Assembly: GCA_024233785.1 (NCBI GenBank)
Contig: JACKPD010000014.1
Location: 1 to 64,000, forward strand
Origin: Spirochaetales bacterium
GTDB lineage: Bacteria > Spirochaetota > Spirochaetia > CADAEX01
DNA: 64,000 nucleotides
Direction: 5' to 3'
A model generated the notes under the pieces. That model was not told where the DNA came from, searched no databases, and saw nothing but the letters and a program-made list of their open reading frames with translations. The position numbers and the translations under genes were made by a program. Position 1 is the stretch's first letter. Each line of letters starts with the position of its first letter. This document shows, one piece after another, positions 53,087 to 61,659 of this stretch.

Positions 53087-53861
53087 GTCTCACCAGCCTT
53101 TCTTCCATTATTGCCACAAGCCTTGACAGGAACAGTGTTATAATCAGGTAAACAAGTGCTACTATTGTATAGCTTTCAAAATACATGAATGACGTTGAAG
53201 CATATTCCCTGCCGCGCCTGAGTAAATCAGATACCGCAAGTATCGAAACAAGGGAGGAATCCTTTAGCAGAGCTATAAACTCGTTGCCTATCGGCGGAAG
53301 TATAACCTTGATTGTCTGAGGAAGAATTACCTTCCATAAAGCCTGTCCCCTTGAAAGTCCAAGCGCAAGGGCTGCTTCCATCTGTCCCCTTGGAATTGCA
53401 AGTATACCGGCCCTGAAAATCTCTCCCATGTAGGCCCCGTAACACACTGCCATTGCAATTACAGCCGAGGCAAGGCGTGGAACCTGAACAATTTTGCCAA
53501 GCGCGTAATAGATATAAAAAAGCTGGACAAGAAGGGGGATTCCCCTTATTACCTCGACATATACTGTCGCGATCCGGTTAAACACCGTTATTCTTGAAAT
53601 CCGTCCCAGGCCTGTTATCAGCCCTATAAAAAACGAAAGGACAATCGAAAGTATAGTTACCTGAAAAGTCGCCAGAATCCCGTCCGGAAGGAATTTTAGA
53701 ATCTGAAAATACGGATCAGGTTTGACAACCGGCAGAATGATAAGCAGTGATATAGCCCCGAAAAAGGCGAGTTTCCAGGCTGAAAATATGGATTTCTCGC
53801 CTTTATCCGGGATCAGTGTACCATCTGTTACTTCAAAACGGGGCGTTTTTATCTGAGCCAC
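53076..53861 (-). CDS. Polar amino acid ABC transporter permease
   Basis: A 261-residue inner-membrane permease with five to six helices after a polar N terminus of 25 residues. The HisM/GlnP pattern is clear: LITGLGRIS near 95, VEVIRGIPLLVQLFY near 105-120, the coupling loop EAALALGLSRGQALWKVILPQ near 182-202, and LLKDSSLVSILAV near 215. It overlaps the binding-protein gene by 13 bp and the ATPase gene by 11 bp. As is usual in this family, one permease probably forms a homodimer. Confidence 0.93.
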   Translation of the reverse strand: MAQIKTPRFEVTDGTLIPDKGEKSIFSAWKLAFFGAISLLIILPVVKPDPYFQILKFLPDGILATFQVTILSIVLSFFIGLITGLGRISRITVFNRIATVYVEVIRGIPLLVQLFYIYYALGKIVQVPRLASAVIAMAVCYGAYMGEIFRAGILAIPRGQMEAALALGLSRGQALWKVILPQTIKVILPPIGNEFIALLKDSSLVSILAVSDLLRRGREYASTSFMYFESYTIVALVYLIITLFLSRLVAIMEERLVRREK

Positions 53862-54607
53862 TTGTCTTCAAGCTCTTTTGCTTTTCCGGAGTCTATGACT
53901 TTTTTAAGTCCCGCATTTATAAGGTCAAGAATTTCCTGGTTTCCTTTTTTTACTGCCACACCGTAGTATTCATCTGTAAAAGGAACTCCTACAATTTTGA
54001 GTTTGCTCTTGTATTCATCATTCTGAAGCACAAAGTCAGCCGCGATAGGAGCATCAGCAACAACACCGGCTATTCTTCCGTTTGCAAGGTCTGCAATAGC
54101 AAGCCCGATTTCATCGTAAGTTTTAAGAACCGCGCCGGCAGTATTCTGAACCTCGATAGCTCCGGTTGTTCCGATCTGCGCGCCTACTTCCTTGCCTTTC
54201 ATGTCAGCGAGGACCTTATCAGTATCATTTCCAGCTTCAACAACAAGAACCTGTCCAGCGTTTACATAGGGTATTGAAAAATCCATTGTAGCTTTTCTTT
54301 CCTCAGTAATTGTAACTGATGAGCAGACAGCATCGTATTCGCCGTTGGCAAGGCCTGCGAAAATTCCGTCCCAGGCGGTATTTTTAATAACTACTTCATA
54401 ACCGCCTGCTTCAGCCGCGGCATTCATCAGATCAACATCAAATCCGACAATATTTTTATTTTCATCTACATACTCCATCGGCGGCCATGTCGCATCTGAT
54501 GCAATTGTAATCACTTTTTTCTCAGCAGATGCCTGTTCTTTTTTAGAACATGAAGCAATTCCGAAAAGAAGAACTGCTGCAAGCAGTACAAGTAAAATCT
54601 TTTTCAT
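53849..54607 (-). CDS. Polar amino acid ABC transporter substrate-binding lipoprotein
   Basis: A 252-residue periplasmic binding protein of SBP family 3. The lipobox FGIASC has its Cys at residue 20. The signature SDATWPPMEYVDENKNIVGFD-like region begins near residue 37, and GFDVDLMNAAA, SVTITEERKATMDFS and the ligand-contacting DAPIAADF near 195 follow. It binds a polar or basic amino acid. AAGGAG lies eight bases before the ATG. The neighbouring divergent LysO-type exporter makes lysine or arginine a reasonable guess, but GlnH-like substrates cannot be ruled out. Confidence 0.92.
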   Translation of the reverse strand: MKKILLVLLAAVLLFGIASCSKKEQASAEKKVITIASDATWPPMEYVDENKNIVGFDVDLMNAAAEAGGYEVVIKNTAWDGIFAGLANGEYDAVCSSVTITEERKATMDFSIPYVNAGQVLVVEAGNDTDKVLADMKGKEVGAQIGTTGAIEVQNTAGAVLKTYDEIGLAIADLANGRIAGVVADAPIAADFVLQNDEYKSKLKIVGVPFTDEYYGVAVKKGNQEILDLINAGLKKVIDSGKAKELEDKWLR

Positions 54608-54623
54608 CCGTAATACTCCTTAT

Positions 54624-54640
54624 TTTATGTTTAACATAAA
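54624..54640 (-). promoter_or_regulatory. 17-bp palindrome before the amino acid ABC operon
   Basis: TTTATGTT and AACATAAA, exact eight-base arms with a one-base centre, sit directly upstream of the ribosome site of the first gene. It could be an operator or a short hairpin in the leader. Confidence 0.5.
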
Positions 54641-54674
54641 GCTATAAACATATTTATTATTTTTACATATACGA

Positions 54675-54704
54675 TTGAGAATAGTCAAGTTTTTAGATTA
54701 TAAG
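54675..54704 (+). promoter_or_regulatory. Candidate promoter upstream of the LysO-like gene
   Basis: TTGAGA (54675-54680), 18 bases, TATAAG (54699-54704). The predicted leader is about 50 bases and contains AGGGGG far (about 22 bases) from the ATG. Confidence 0.4.
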
Positions 54705-54760
54705 AAGCATAAATAACGCTGCTAATTGAACTAATAGGGGGATTATGTTAGTTTTTAGCC

Positions 54761-55768
54761 ATGTCTGCATTTATCTCAATTGGTATTATACTTGTGTTTT
54801 TGTTCGCAGGCATGGCTGCAGCAAAAATCAGAATTCTCCCTGAGGGCCGTATATTCAACACCCTGATAAACATTTCACTTTTCCTTCTCCTTTTCTTCAT
54901 GGGATTCAGAATAGGAAGAAATGAGGAAATAGGAAAAGCACTTAAAACCATAGGTATTGTTTCCATATCTTTTGCAATAGCATCGGTTGCGGGAACTGTT
55001 ATAGTACTTTTCATAATATTTTCAGTCAGGGACTATTTCCGCATTAAAACAAAGCTTTTTAAACCTTATAATGAAACTCCAGGCCGAAAAAGCAGCATGA
55101 GCCCGGCGGCATCAGCAGTAGGCAGCGTAAAGGACCTCAGCCCCGGGAATGATGGATTTTTTCACCATCTGAAAGAGCCCCTTAAGCTTGTATCATATGT
55201 AATTGCGGGTTTTGCGTCAGGCTGGCTTATAAAGATTTATCCGGCATTTACAGGCTCGAACCTTACCACATGGCTTTTGTATCTTCTGCTGTTTTTAATC
55301 GGCGCCCAGCTTGTAAAGAACAATGTAAGCCTTAAAGAGACCCTTGCCCACCCGGAAACCATTCTGCTGCCGCTAGGGACTATAATCGGCTCCCTGCTCG
55401 GGGGACTTGCCGCCGCCCCGCTGCTTATGATAACGCCGGGCAAGGCGCTCGCTCTTGTATCAGGGTTCGGCTGGTACTCGCTGTCAGGGGTTATTATTAC
55501 AGATATGGGAGACCCTGTGCTTGGATCGGCAGGGTTTCTGATAAACCTCATGAGGGAAAGTATAGCGCTTGTTACAATTCCTTTTATTGCACGCACAAGG
55601 TACCCCAATATCGCGATTGGGGTGGCGGGGGCGACAAGCATGGATGTAACACTGCCTCTTATTGAAAAGAGCTGCGGCGATGAGATAGTGCCTCTTTCAA
55701 TCTCAAGCGGAGCTATTCTGTCACTCGCGGTCCCTTTTCTTGTCCCTATTTTTTTTCAGGCGGGTTAA
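54761..55768 (+). CDS. lysO: LysO family amino acid (lysine) exporter
   Basis: A 335-residue inner-membrane protein with eight to nine helices. The N-terminal DUF340-like part (helices to about residue 90) is followed by a hydrophilic loop of about 50 residues (about 90-140, basic and Ser/Gly-rich). The LysO core then has GFGWYSLSGVIITDMGDPVLG near 228-248 and the C-terminal GATSMDVTLPLIEKSCG. This makes it somewhat longer than the approximately 300-residue LysO of enterobacteria. LysO exports lysine and toxic analogues. The ATG at 54761 is the first after an in-frame stop; there is no properly spaced Shine-Dalgarno site. The PfkB gene follows two bases after the stop. Confidence 0.86.
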   Translation: MSAFISIGIILVFLFAGMAAAKIRILPEGRIFNTLINISLFLLLFFMGFRIGRNEEIGKALKTIGIVSISFAIASVAGTVIVLFIIFSVRDYFRIKTKLFKPYNETPGRKSSMSPAASAVGSVKDLSPGNDGFFHHLKEPLKLVSYVIAGFASGWLIKIYPAFTGSNLTTWLLYLLLFLIGAQLVKNNVSLKETLAHPETILLPLGTIIGSLLGGLAAAPLLMITPGKALALVSGFGWYSLSGVIITDMGDPVLGSAGFLINLMRESIALVTIPFIARTRYPNIAIGVAGATSMDVTLPLIEKSCGDEIVPLSISSGAILSLAVPFLVPIFFQAG

Positions 55769-55770
55769 AT

Positions 55771-56700
55771 ATGGATCAGGTACTCTGCATCGGAAACACA
55801 TCTTATGATATCACGGCTTACTTTGAGAAATACCCTGAGGAAAACTTCAAGTATATGACGCAGGATTTCAACGAATGCACAGGAGGCCCTGCCGCAAACG
55901 CGTCATGCCTTCTCTCAAAGTGGGGACTTAAATCCTCGTTCATCGGGGTTACAGGCGATGATATTTACGGGCAGCTGATTGAAAAGGAACTTACGGATTC
56001 AGGCGTTGACTGCAGCAGCATGATAAAAAGGAAAGGGATTAAAACGCCCCTTTCAATAATAATCGTAAACCTTGAAAACGGAAGCAGGACACTTGTAAAC
56101 AGGAACACCCTTGAACAGACAGGCGGCCAGGCAGCAGAGGGGCTTAAAAAATATAACCCGTCTGTCCTTCTCTTTGACGGATATGAACTTGAAACAGCGC
56201 TTAAGTCCATGGAAATGTTTCCTGAAGCAAAAACAATTCTTGACGCGGGCTCTCTCAGAAAAGAGACAGAATGCCTGGCCGCAAAGGTTGATTATCTTGT
56301 ATGCTCGGAGAGGTTCGCGTGTTCCGTTTCAGGTATAAAAAACATCAAGGAAAGGTCCGCCTACAGCAGGGCATTTAACGCGCTAAAAGGTTTAAATAAA
56401 AATACAATAGTTATTACCATGGGCGAGGACGGGATGGTTTTTGAAAAACCGGGGTTAAACTCTGAAATCACCCGCCTTGACGCGTTCATGGTTAAAGCGT
56501 TAGACACAACAGGGGCCGGCGACATATATCACGGGGCCTTCGCGTGGTGCCTTGTACAGGGATATGAACTTGAAAAAACAATAGTATTTTCAGCCGCCGC
56601 TTCCGCCCTCTCCGTACAGAAGAGAGGGGGGATTACTTCAATTCCGTCACTTGAAGAGGTTAAAACTTTCCTCAGAAACGAAGGTCGGGGTAATTGGTAA
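55771..56700 (+). CDS. PfkB family carbohydrate kinase
   Basis: A 309-residue ribokinase-like sugar or nucleoside kinase. It has the N-terminal GNTSYDI strand, the substrate-binding GGPAANASCLLSKWG near residue 38, GVTGDDIYG near 60, the C-terminal ATP signature with the catalytic Asp in DTTGAGDIYHGAF near 247, and TMGEDGMVF near 213. It phosphorylates a small alcohol, probably a sugar or nucleoside; the exact substrate is unknown. It starts two bases after lysO and overlaps the convergent phosphodiesterase gene by 29 bp at the 3' end. Confidence 0.88.
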   Translation: MDQVLCIGNTSYDITAYFEKYPEENFKYMTQDFNECTGGPAANASCLLSKWGLKSSFIGVTGDDIYGQLIEKELTDSGVDCSSMIKRKGIKTPLSIIIVNLENGSRTLVNRNTLEQTGGQAAEGLKKYNPSVLLFDGYELETALKSMEMFPEAKTILDAGSLRKETECLAAKVDYLVCSERFACSVSGIKNIKERSAYSRAFNALKGLNKNTIVITMGEDGMVFEKPGLNSEITRLDAFMVKALDTTGAGDIYHGAFAWCLVQGYELEKTIVFSAAASALSVQKRGGITSIPSLEEVKTFLRNEGRGNW

Positions 56701-57370
56701 TTATCCCGTCACAGCCGGCAGCGGTAAGCTCTTTAGCGTAAAAAGTATCGTTTACAACCCAGGGATATATTTTAATATTATTTGCATGGAGCTCTTTTAC
56801 AAGCTGCTCATCAACATAATATAAAACCGGGTGGAAACTGTAGCATCTGAAATTACCTAGATACTTCATCGGGTTTACCAGCTGTGATGCCATGATAAGG
56901 GCTGTTTTTATTTCAGCGTCAATCTTTTCAACGGTTGAAATGGTTTTATGATTAAAAGATGAAATAATAACATTCCCGGTCATCCCCCTATCACTTACCT
57001 GCCTGAGGACCTTTTCTTCAACCGGTCTTGTGTCTGAAGCGGTTTTCTTTATTTCAATATTAACCAGCTTCCCTTTTGGTACTATATCCAGCACTTCTTC
57101 AAGCGCTGGGATTCTCTCGCCTGCGAATTCCGGGGAAAACCAGCTTCCCGCATCAATATTTTTTATTTCCGCCGAGCTTTTTGATGTAATCAAAGCTTTA
57201 TCGCCTGTTACTTTTTCAAGATTCCAGTCATGAAAAATAAAAAGTTCACCATCACGGCTCATCTGAACATCTATTTCTATACCGTCTGATCCCAGTTCAA
57301 ACGCCTTTTTTATCGCGGCTATTGTATTGTCCGGGGCATACGCGCTTGCCCCCCTGTGTGCTATTATCAT
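56672..57370 (-). CDS. Glycerophosphodiester phosphodiesterase
   Basis: A 232-residue TIM-barrel enzyme that splits glycerophosphodiesters into glycerol-3-phosphate and an alcohol. The N-terminal AHRGASAYAPDNT contains the metal/catalytic HR pair near residue 4, followed by EIDVQMSRDGELFIFHDW with the acidic ligands and the catalytic His, and VNIEIKK near 112. There is no signal peptide in the chosen reading, so it acts in the cytoplasm. The ATG at 57370 is the normal family start; a reading from 57466 adds a non-family tail. A TATAAT hexamer ends about 16 bases before this ATG, and no ribosome site is visible. Confidence 0.9.
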   Translation of the reverse strand: MIIAHRGASAYAPDNTIAAIKKAFELGSDGIEIDVQMSRDGELFIFHDWNLEKVTGDKALITSKSSAEIKNIDAGSWFSPEFAGERIPALEEVLDIVPKGKLVNIEIKKTASDTRPVEEKVLRQVSDRGMTGNVIISSFNHKTISTVEKIDAEIKTALIMASQLVNPMKYLGNFRCYSFHPVLYYVDEQLVKELHANNIKIYPWVVNDTFYAKELTAAGCDGIITNYPDLRF

Positions 57371-57477
57371 AAAATCACAATACAAAATTATAATATCCCA
57401 TGTCAAACCCTCTATTGATGAATCCTTCAATAAATAATATTCTCTCTGGGACAGCACGTATTCCAACGGAGAGAATA

Positions 57478-58284
57478 ATGAAACCCATAACGCCTGTAAA
57501 CGAAATTCCTGAAGACCTTTGTAAAAACCTCCTTTACCTTTTTACTGATATTGATGACACAATAACGACTGCGGGGAAGCTCCCCTCATCAACCTTTGAG
57601 GCGATCTGGAAACTTCATGATGCAGGTATTAAAATAGTTCCTGTAACAGGACGCCCTGCCGGATGGTGCGATCACATCGCAAGGATGTGGCCGGTTGCGG
57701 GGGTTGTAGGTGAAAACGGCGCCTTTTATTTTTCCTATGATCCGCAGCAGAGAAAAGTAATAAGAAAATATCTCCAGAGCGCTGATGAGAGAAAACAGGG
57801 CAGGGACAGGCTCAATAAAATAAAGGAAAGGGTCCTTGAGGAAGTGCCGAACGCGGGGATCGCATCGGACCAGGATTTCAGGATTGCCGACCTTGCGATT
57901 GATTTCTGTGAAGATGTCACGCCGCTGAGTAAAAATGAAATGGATAAAATCTGCAGTATCCTTGATGAAGAGAAAGCGGTTTATAAAATATCAAGTATCC
58001 ACATAAACTGCTGGTACGGAGATTATGACAAGCTTACATGCTTCAGAATGCTTCTTAAGGATTTTACAGGGAAGGAGCTTGAAGCGCTTCAGGATAAAAT
58101 AATTTTCGCCGGCGATTCCCAGAATGATGAGCCTATGTTCAAAGCTCTCAAACATACAATTGCGGTAGCAAACATTAAAAAGTTTCTTCCAATCATGAAG
58201 CACTATCCCTCGTATGTCACAGAAAAGAATGACGCGGAAGGTTTTTATGAGGCTTCCCAAATAATACTTGCCAAAAGAAAATAA
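57478..58284 (+). CDS. HAD-IIB family phosphatase
   Basis: A 268-residue cytoplasmic phosphatase. Motif I TDIDDTIT near residue 21 supplies the nucleophile and acid Asp, motif II VPVTGRPAGW near 57, a C2B-type cap with GENGAFYF, and motif IV FAGDSQNDEPMF near 217. Sucrose-phosphate, mannosylglycerate-phosphate and Cof-type phosphatases share these features. The ATG at 57478 is chosen for the GGAGAG six to seven bases upstream; the reading could be extended to 57400 without a ribosome site. It ends at the terminator hairpin of the convergent mevalonate kinase gene. Confidence 0.88.
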   Translation: MKPITPVNEIPEDLCKNLLYLFTDIDDTITTAGKLPSSTFEAIWKLHDAGIKIVPVTGRPAGWCDHIARMWPVAGVVGENGAFYFSYDPQQRKVIRKYLQSADERKQGRDRLNKIKERVLEEVPNAGIASDQDFRIADLAIDFCEDVTPLSKNEMDKICSILDEEKAVYKISSIHINCWYGDYDKLTCFRMLLKDFTGKELEALQDKIIFAGDSQNDEPMFKALKHTIAVANIKKFLPIMKHYPSYVTEKNDAEGFYEASQIILAKRK

Positions 58285-58329
58285 AAAAAGGGCAGCCCGG
58301 CCCCCGGCTTTTTCCGGTTCCGGCTGCCC
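58283..58329 (-). terminator. Rho-independent terminator of the mevalonate kinase gene
   Basis: GGGCAGCC (58290-58297) and GGCTGCCC (58322-58329) form a strong stem, with an internal GC-rich extension, followed by seven T on the minus strand. Confidence 0.88.
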
Positions 58330-58353
58330 TCACCGCTTCAGCAGCGGCCTGGT

Positions 58354-59331
58354 TTATTTAAGGATCCTGAATTTAACGTTATCCGCAGCATTTATTCCAA
58401 GCTGGGCAGTTATGACAGGAACGCCTTCGGACTCGAATTTCGATGCTATCTTTTTCTGCATATCTTCATCTTTAACAAGCGCGACCATGTAGCCGCCTTT
58501 CCCGCCGCCGGTAAGCTTGGCGCCGTAGGCCCCCATCTCAATAGACCTTCCGCAAAGCTCAATCAGCTTTTCCTGGCTCAAATCCATGTCAATAAGCAGC
58601 TTGTGGTTTTCTGTCATGATTTTACCTGCTGACGCAAGATCGCCGGATTCAATCGCTTTTTTCATTTCATATACCTGGGATGTAATTTTACTCATCGTTG
58701 TATAGAACAGCTCTGCATTGTTTTTAATCATCCCTTCAACATGTTCATCAAGAAGGGCAGTGTTGTAGGTGACACCGCTGTTTGCAAGGACGATATAAAG
58801 AGGTTTGGCGGGGACAATTCTTTCATACATTTTTTTCCCGTCCCGGATCATGTACATCATGAGTCCGCCGAAGGATGATGCTGTATTGTCTACACCGCTT
58901 GGAATACCGTGGTAGGCATGCTCACCCTCCCAGCCTATATAGTTCTCCTCAATCGCATCAAGGCCCAGATTGAATTCCCTGTTGCAAGCGCGGGCAAATG
59001 AAACGCTTATCGCGGCGCTCGCTCCTACGCCGCTTCCGGCAAGCAGGTCTCCCCCGACAGTAATTTTTATCGGGTTCTTTTTAAGATCAAGCCCCATCAC
59101 TTTTATCATCTGCTCATACGACCTGTAGCAGGCTTCCTCTTTTTTCTTTTTGTATCCCGGAACCTCAACCCTGTTGTCAACAACGGTAAAGCCCCTTCCG
59201 CCAAGGCCCGGCGCTCTTTCTACAATTGTTTCAGTCTGATACGGCAGCGCGGATAGTATCGCCGGCACCCCGTTTAAAACAAACTGGTCGCCAATAAGAA
59301 TAGATTTTCCAAAAGCAGTCCCCTTACCCAT
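58354..59331 (-). CDS. mvk: GHMP kinase, probable mevalonate kinase
   Basis: A 325-residue cytoplasmic kinase of the GHMP superfamily. The ATP loop is GGDLLAGSGVGASAA near residue 93, the substrate-binding motif GIPSGVDNTASSFGG near 140 is characteristic of mevalonate kinase, and the C-terminal motif is AKLTGGGKGGYMV near 273. Mevalonate kinase starts the phosphorylation steps that lead to isopentenyl diphosphate; several spirochaetes use this pathway. The other pathway genes are not in the window. GGAGG lies before the ATG, and it overlaps the DHH gene by eight bases. Galactokinase is less likely because the N-terminal galactose signature is missing. Confidence 0.82.
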   Translation of the reverse strand: MGKGTAFGKSILIGDQFVLNGVPAILSALPYQTETIVERAPGLGGRGFTVVDNRVEVPGYKKKKEEACYRSYEQMIKVMGLDLKKNPIKITVGGDLLAGSGVGASAAISVSFARACNREFNLGLDAIEENYIGWEGEHAYHGIPSGVDNTASSFGGLMMYMIRDGKKMYERIVPAKPLYIVLANSGVTYNTALLDEHVEGMIKNNAELFYTTMSKITSQVYEMKKAIESGDLASAGKIMTENHKLLIDMDLSQEKLIELCGRSIEMGAYGAKLTGGGKGGYMVALVKDEDMQKKIASKFESEGVPVITAQLGINAADNVKFRILK

Positions 59332-60577
59332 TTAATCCTCCATTTTTCTTCATCTTTGATTCCAGAACTTTCTGTGTTTCATCCATAAGCTCGCTTTCCC
59401 GTCCTGCGTTAATCGTAGTCGCGGCTGCTATGCTGTGGCAGGCATCCGCGAATCCGCCCAGATTATTTGTAGCTTCGGGAAGAAAATCACTCATTCCGGG
59501 CATTTTTTTATCAATTATTTTTTTAGAGAGTTCTGATGAACTTCTCATAGATATCTTTGTCTGTCCCATCTTTACAGTACCGAATCCTGGAACTGTATCG
59601 GGTATCATCTGAAAACCTGCGAGGTATTTCCCGTGGTCAAGAAAGTCAAGTTCAGCAATCTCTTCGCAGAAAACCCCGATCATCTTTACCCCCATAGGAG
59701 AGAACCTTTCTTTAATATCAAACCATTGAATATTGCCGGTATCATGCAGACCTCCCTTTTTAAGGGTTTCAAGTTCCTGCGCGAAAAGAGAATCCTTGAT
59801 TTTTTTAAGCTTTTCAATTTTCTCAAGCTTCTCAGCGGTGAGACCTTCAAGCAGAATGGAAATCCCGAGTTCAGGCCCGCCGTTATAAAAGCCTACACCC
59901 CCCGCGATATCAAGCAGCGGATAAAAATCAACTACATCCGCTTCCATTTCTCCCAGAGTGATATAGAACCTCTCCTCTCCGCCTGTGCTGCCGCTTCTCA
60001 TAAGGCCTGATTTCACAGCTTCCTCAAAGCAGAGCCTGTTGAATGAGTGAACCTTCCTGTCAAGATAGTAGAAGTCCGCGATTCCGCCGAAGGCCGCTAT
60101 ATGGACAAGGTCGCGGTTTGCCTTATCAAGTTCCACCGCAAAATAATAGCAGACGACAGATGCGGAGATGTCCCTGTCCCCCCGCAGTCCGTAAAGATCG
60201 GGGTCAAGATTAAGAACAGATTCATCAGGCGAAGGCTCTGCCCTGTGGTGATCGAGCAGAAGGACAAGGTTTCTCCCCCTGTTGATTTCCGCAATTATCG
60301 GGGCAATCTTTCCGGCAAAATCAGCAAAGACAACTATCTTTCCGCTGTTTTCAGCAAACAGTTTTTCAAGAACAGCGGGATACGGTTTTTCAAGTGAAAA
60401 CCGGCTCACACTGAAACCTGCGCGCTTGAAAGCTTTAAGCAGAATCGATCCGGATGTAAGTCCGTCTGAATCGTTATGATGCAGAAGGATAAGCTCTTTT
60501 GATCCATAGCGTTTCATTTTTTCAATCCCGCCCCTGATGTCTTTCAGATATTTTTCCATCGCATCACTTAAATCCAT
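59324..60577 (-). CDS. DHH family phosphoesterase
   Basis: A 417-residue cytoplasmic protein with a DHH domain: HHNDSDGLTSG near residue 32, VFADFAG near 78, the name-giving LLDHHRAEPS near 107, and GDRDISASVV near 133. The C-terminal half (about 200-410) lacks an obvious DHHA1 GG motif except for the segment NNLGGFADACHSIAAA near 380, which could be that region. Families with this layout include RecJ-like exonucleases and c-di-AMP or nanoRNA phosphodiesterases; the archaeal-like 400-residue form fits best. It shares an operon with mevalonate kinase (8-bp overlap). Confidence 0.82.
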   Translation of the reverse strand: MDLSDAMEKYLKDIRGGIEKMKRYGSKELILLHHNDSDGLTSGSILLKAFKRAGFSVSRFSLEKPYPAVLEKLFAENSGKIVVFADFAGKIAPIIAEINRGRNLVLLLDHHRAEPSPDESVLNLDPDLYGLRGDRDISASVVCYYFAVELDKANRDLVHIAAFGGIADFYYLDRKVHSFNRLCFEEAVKSGLMRSGSTGGEERFYITLGEMEADVVDFYPLLDIAGGVGFYNGGPELGISILLEGLTAEKLEKIEKLKKIKDSLFAQELETLKKGGLHDTGNIQWFDIKERFSPMGVKMIGVFCEEIAELDFLDHGKYLAGFQMIPDTVPGFGTVKMGQTKISMRSSSELSKKIIDKKMPGMSDFLPEATNNLGGFADACHSIAAATTINAGRESELMDETQKVLESKMKKNGGLNG

Positions 60578-60759
60578 CTTTCCACCCCTTTATAATTCTC
60601 CATTGACCCGGCTGATACCGCTTTTCCGGATAATTTTCCGGTTTGCTGTTATCCGGTCATATCTTTCTGTCCGCAGTTCATTTATTCCGCAAAAAAGCCG
60701 GGATCCCTGGTATATTTTAACACCTTACGGACCGCGGCTCTCTTAATCCTGCCTTTACT

Positions 60760-60788
60760 ATTATATTTTCAAGCTCAAGTATAAACAA
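60760..60788 (-). promoter_or_regulatory. Candidate promoter of the DHH-mvk operon
   Basis: On the minus strand TTGTTT (60788-60783) is followed by 17 bases and TATAAT (60765-60760). The predicted leader is about 175 bases. Confidence 0.45.
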
Positions 60789-60804
60789 TATCTCCCTGCC
60801 CTAT

Positions 60805-61659
60805 CTATTCCTCCTTCTTTGAGAAATAGAGATTTGCAACCGCGAAAATTGAAGTCGAAAGTATCAGCAGAAAGGATATCGCGTTAATAACAGGTGTTGA
60901 ACCGTCCCTTACCTGGAGATACAGGTTGATGGGCAGGGTTGCCTCAGAACCTACAAGGAAAAGGGTTGTATTGAAATTTTCAAACGACATCAGAAAAGCT
61001 ACTGCCGCCCCTCCGATTATTGAAGGGCGTAAAAATTTCAATGTAATGAACCAGATAACCTCAAACCTGTTTGCGCCGAGGTTGTACGCCGCCTCTTCAA
61101 GCGTCTTGTCAAATTTCTTGAGCCTTGCCCCGACGACAAGAGCGACAAAAGTCGTAATAAAGGAAAACTGCCCCATAATAACAAGCCAGGTACCGGGGCT
61201 GAACAATTTCACATCCATACCCAGTTTTTCCTCAAAAAATATACCCGCGAGATTGGAAAATAACAGGATAGATATACCAAGTATAACACCAGGTATTACA
61301 AGGGGGGCAAGCATAAGGAAATAGAGGAGGTTTTTGAATTTGAAATCCTCCTGCTCAAAAAGGAATGCGGCGCATGTTCCGACTACGGTTGACAGCGCCG
61401 AAACAGCAACAGCTACCCTGAAAGAGACACCTATGCTGCGGAGGTTGATTTTATCGTTGAATATACCTATTTTTTCAGGCCCTGCCCCGGTAAACCAGTC
61501 AAGTGTGAACCCGTTCCAGGGAAGGGAGGGGAACATTGAATCGTTAAACGCAAGTATACAGGTAACAAAAAGCGGGGCGAAAAGGAACAGGAAATATAGA
61601 ATAATAAAAATGGAATAGGTTGCCTTATATGCGTTTGATTTGGGAAGCGATCTTATCAT
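60805..61659 (-). CDS. potC: Spermidine/putrescine-type ABC transporter permease (PotC-like)
   Basis: A 284-residue inner-membrane permease with six helices. The N-terminal helix is near 15-35, the coupling loop EEAAYNLGANRFEVIWFITLK lies at about 197-217, followed by ENFNTTLFLVGSEATLPI as in PotC. The start overlaps potB by four bases. Polyamines are the likely substrate class because of the family; iron or phosphonate ABC permeases are related but have different loops. Confidence 0.88.
   Translation of the reverse strand: MIRSLPKSNAYKATYSIFIILYFLFLFAPLFVTCILAFNDSMFPSLPWNGFTLDWFTGAGPEKIGIFNDKINLRSIGVSFRVAVAVSALSTVVGTCAAFLFEQEDFKFKNLLYFLMLAPLVIPGVILGISILLFSNLAGIFFEEKLGMDVKLFSPGTWLVIMGQFSFITTFVALVVGARLKKFDKTLEEAAYNLGANRFEVIWFITLKFLRPSIIGGAAVAFLMSFENFNTTLFLVGSEATLPINLYLQVRDGSTPVINAISFLLILSTSIFAVANLYFSKKEE

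Noticed and set aside
54744..54760. Short reading frame beginning at the ATG at 54744 after AGGGGG
   Set aside because: It is out of frame with the exporter and quickly loses any protein-like character, so the better ribosome site seems accidental.
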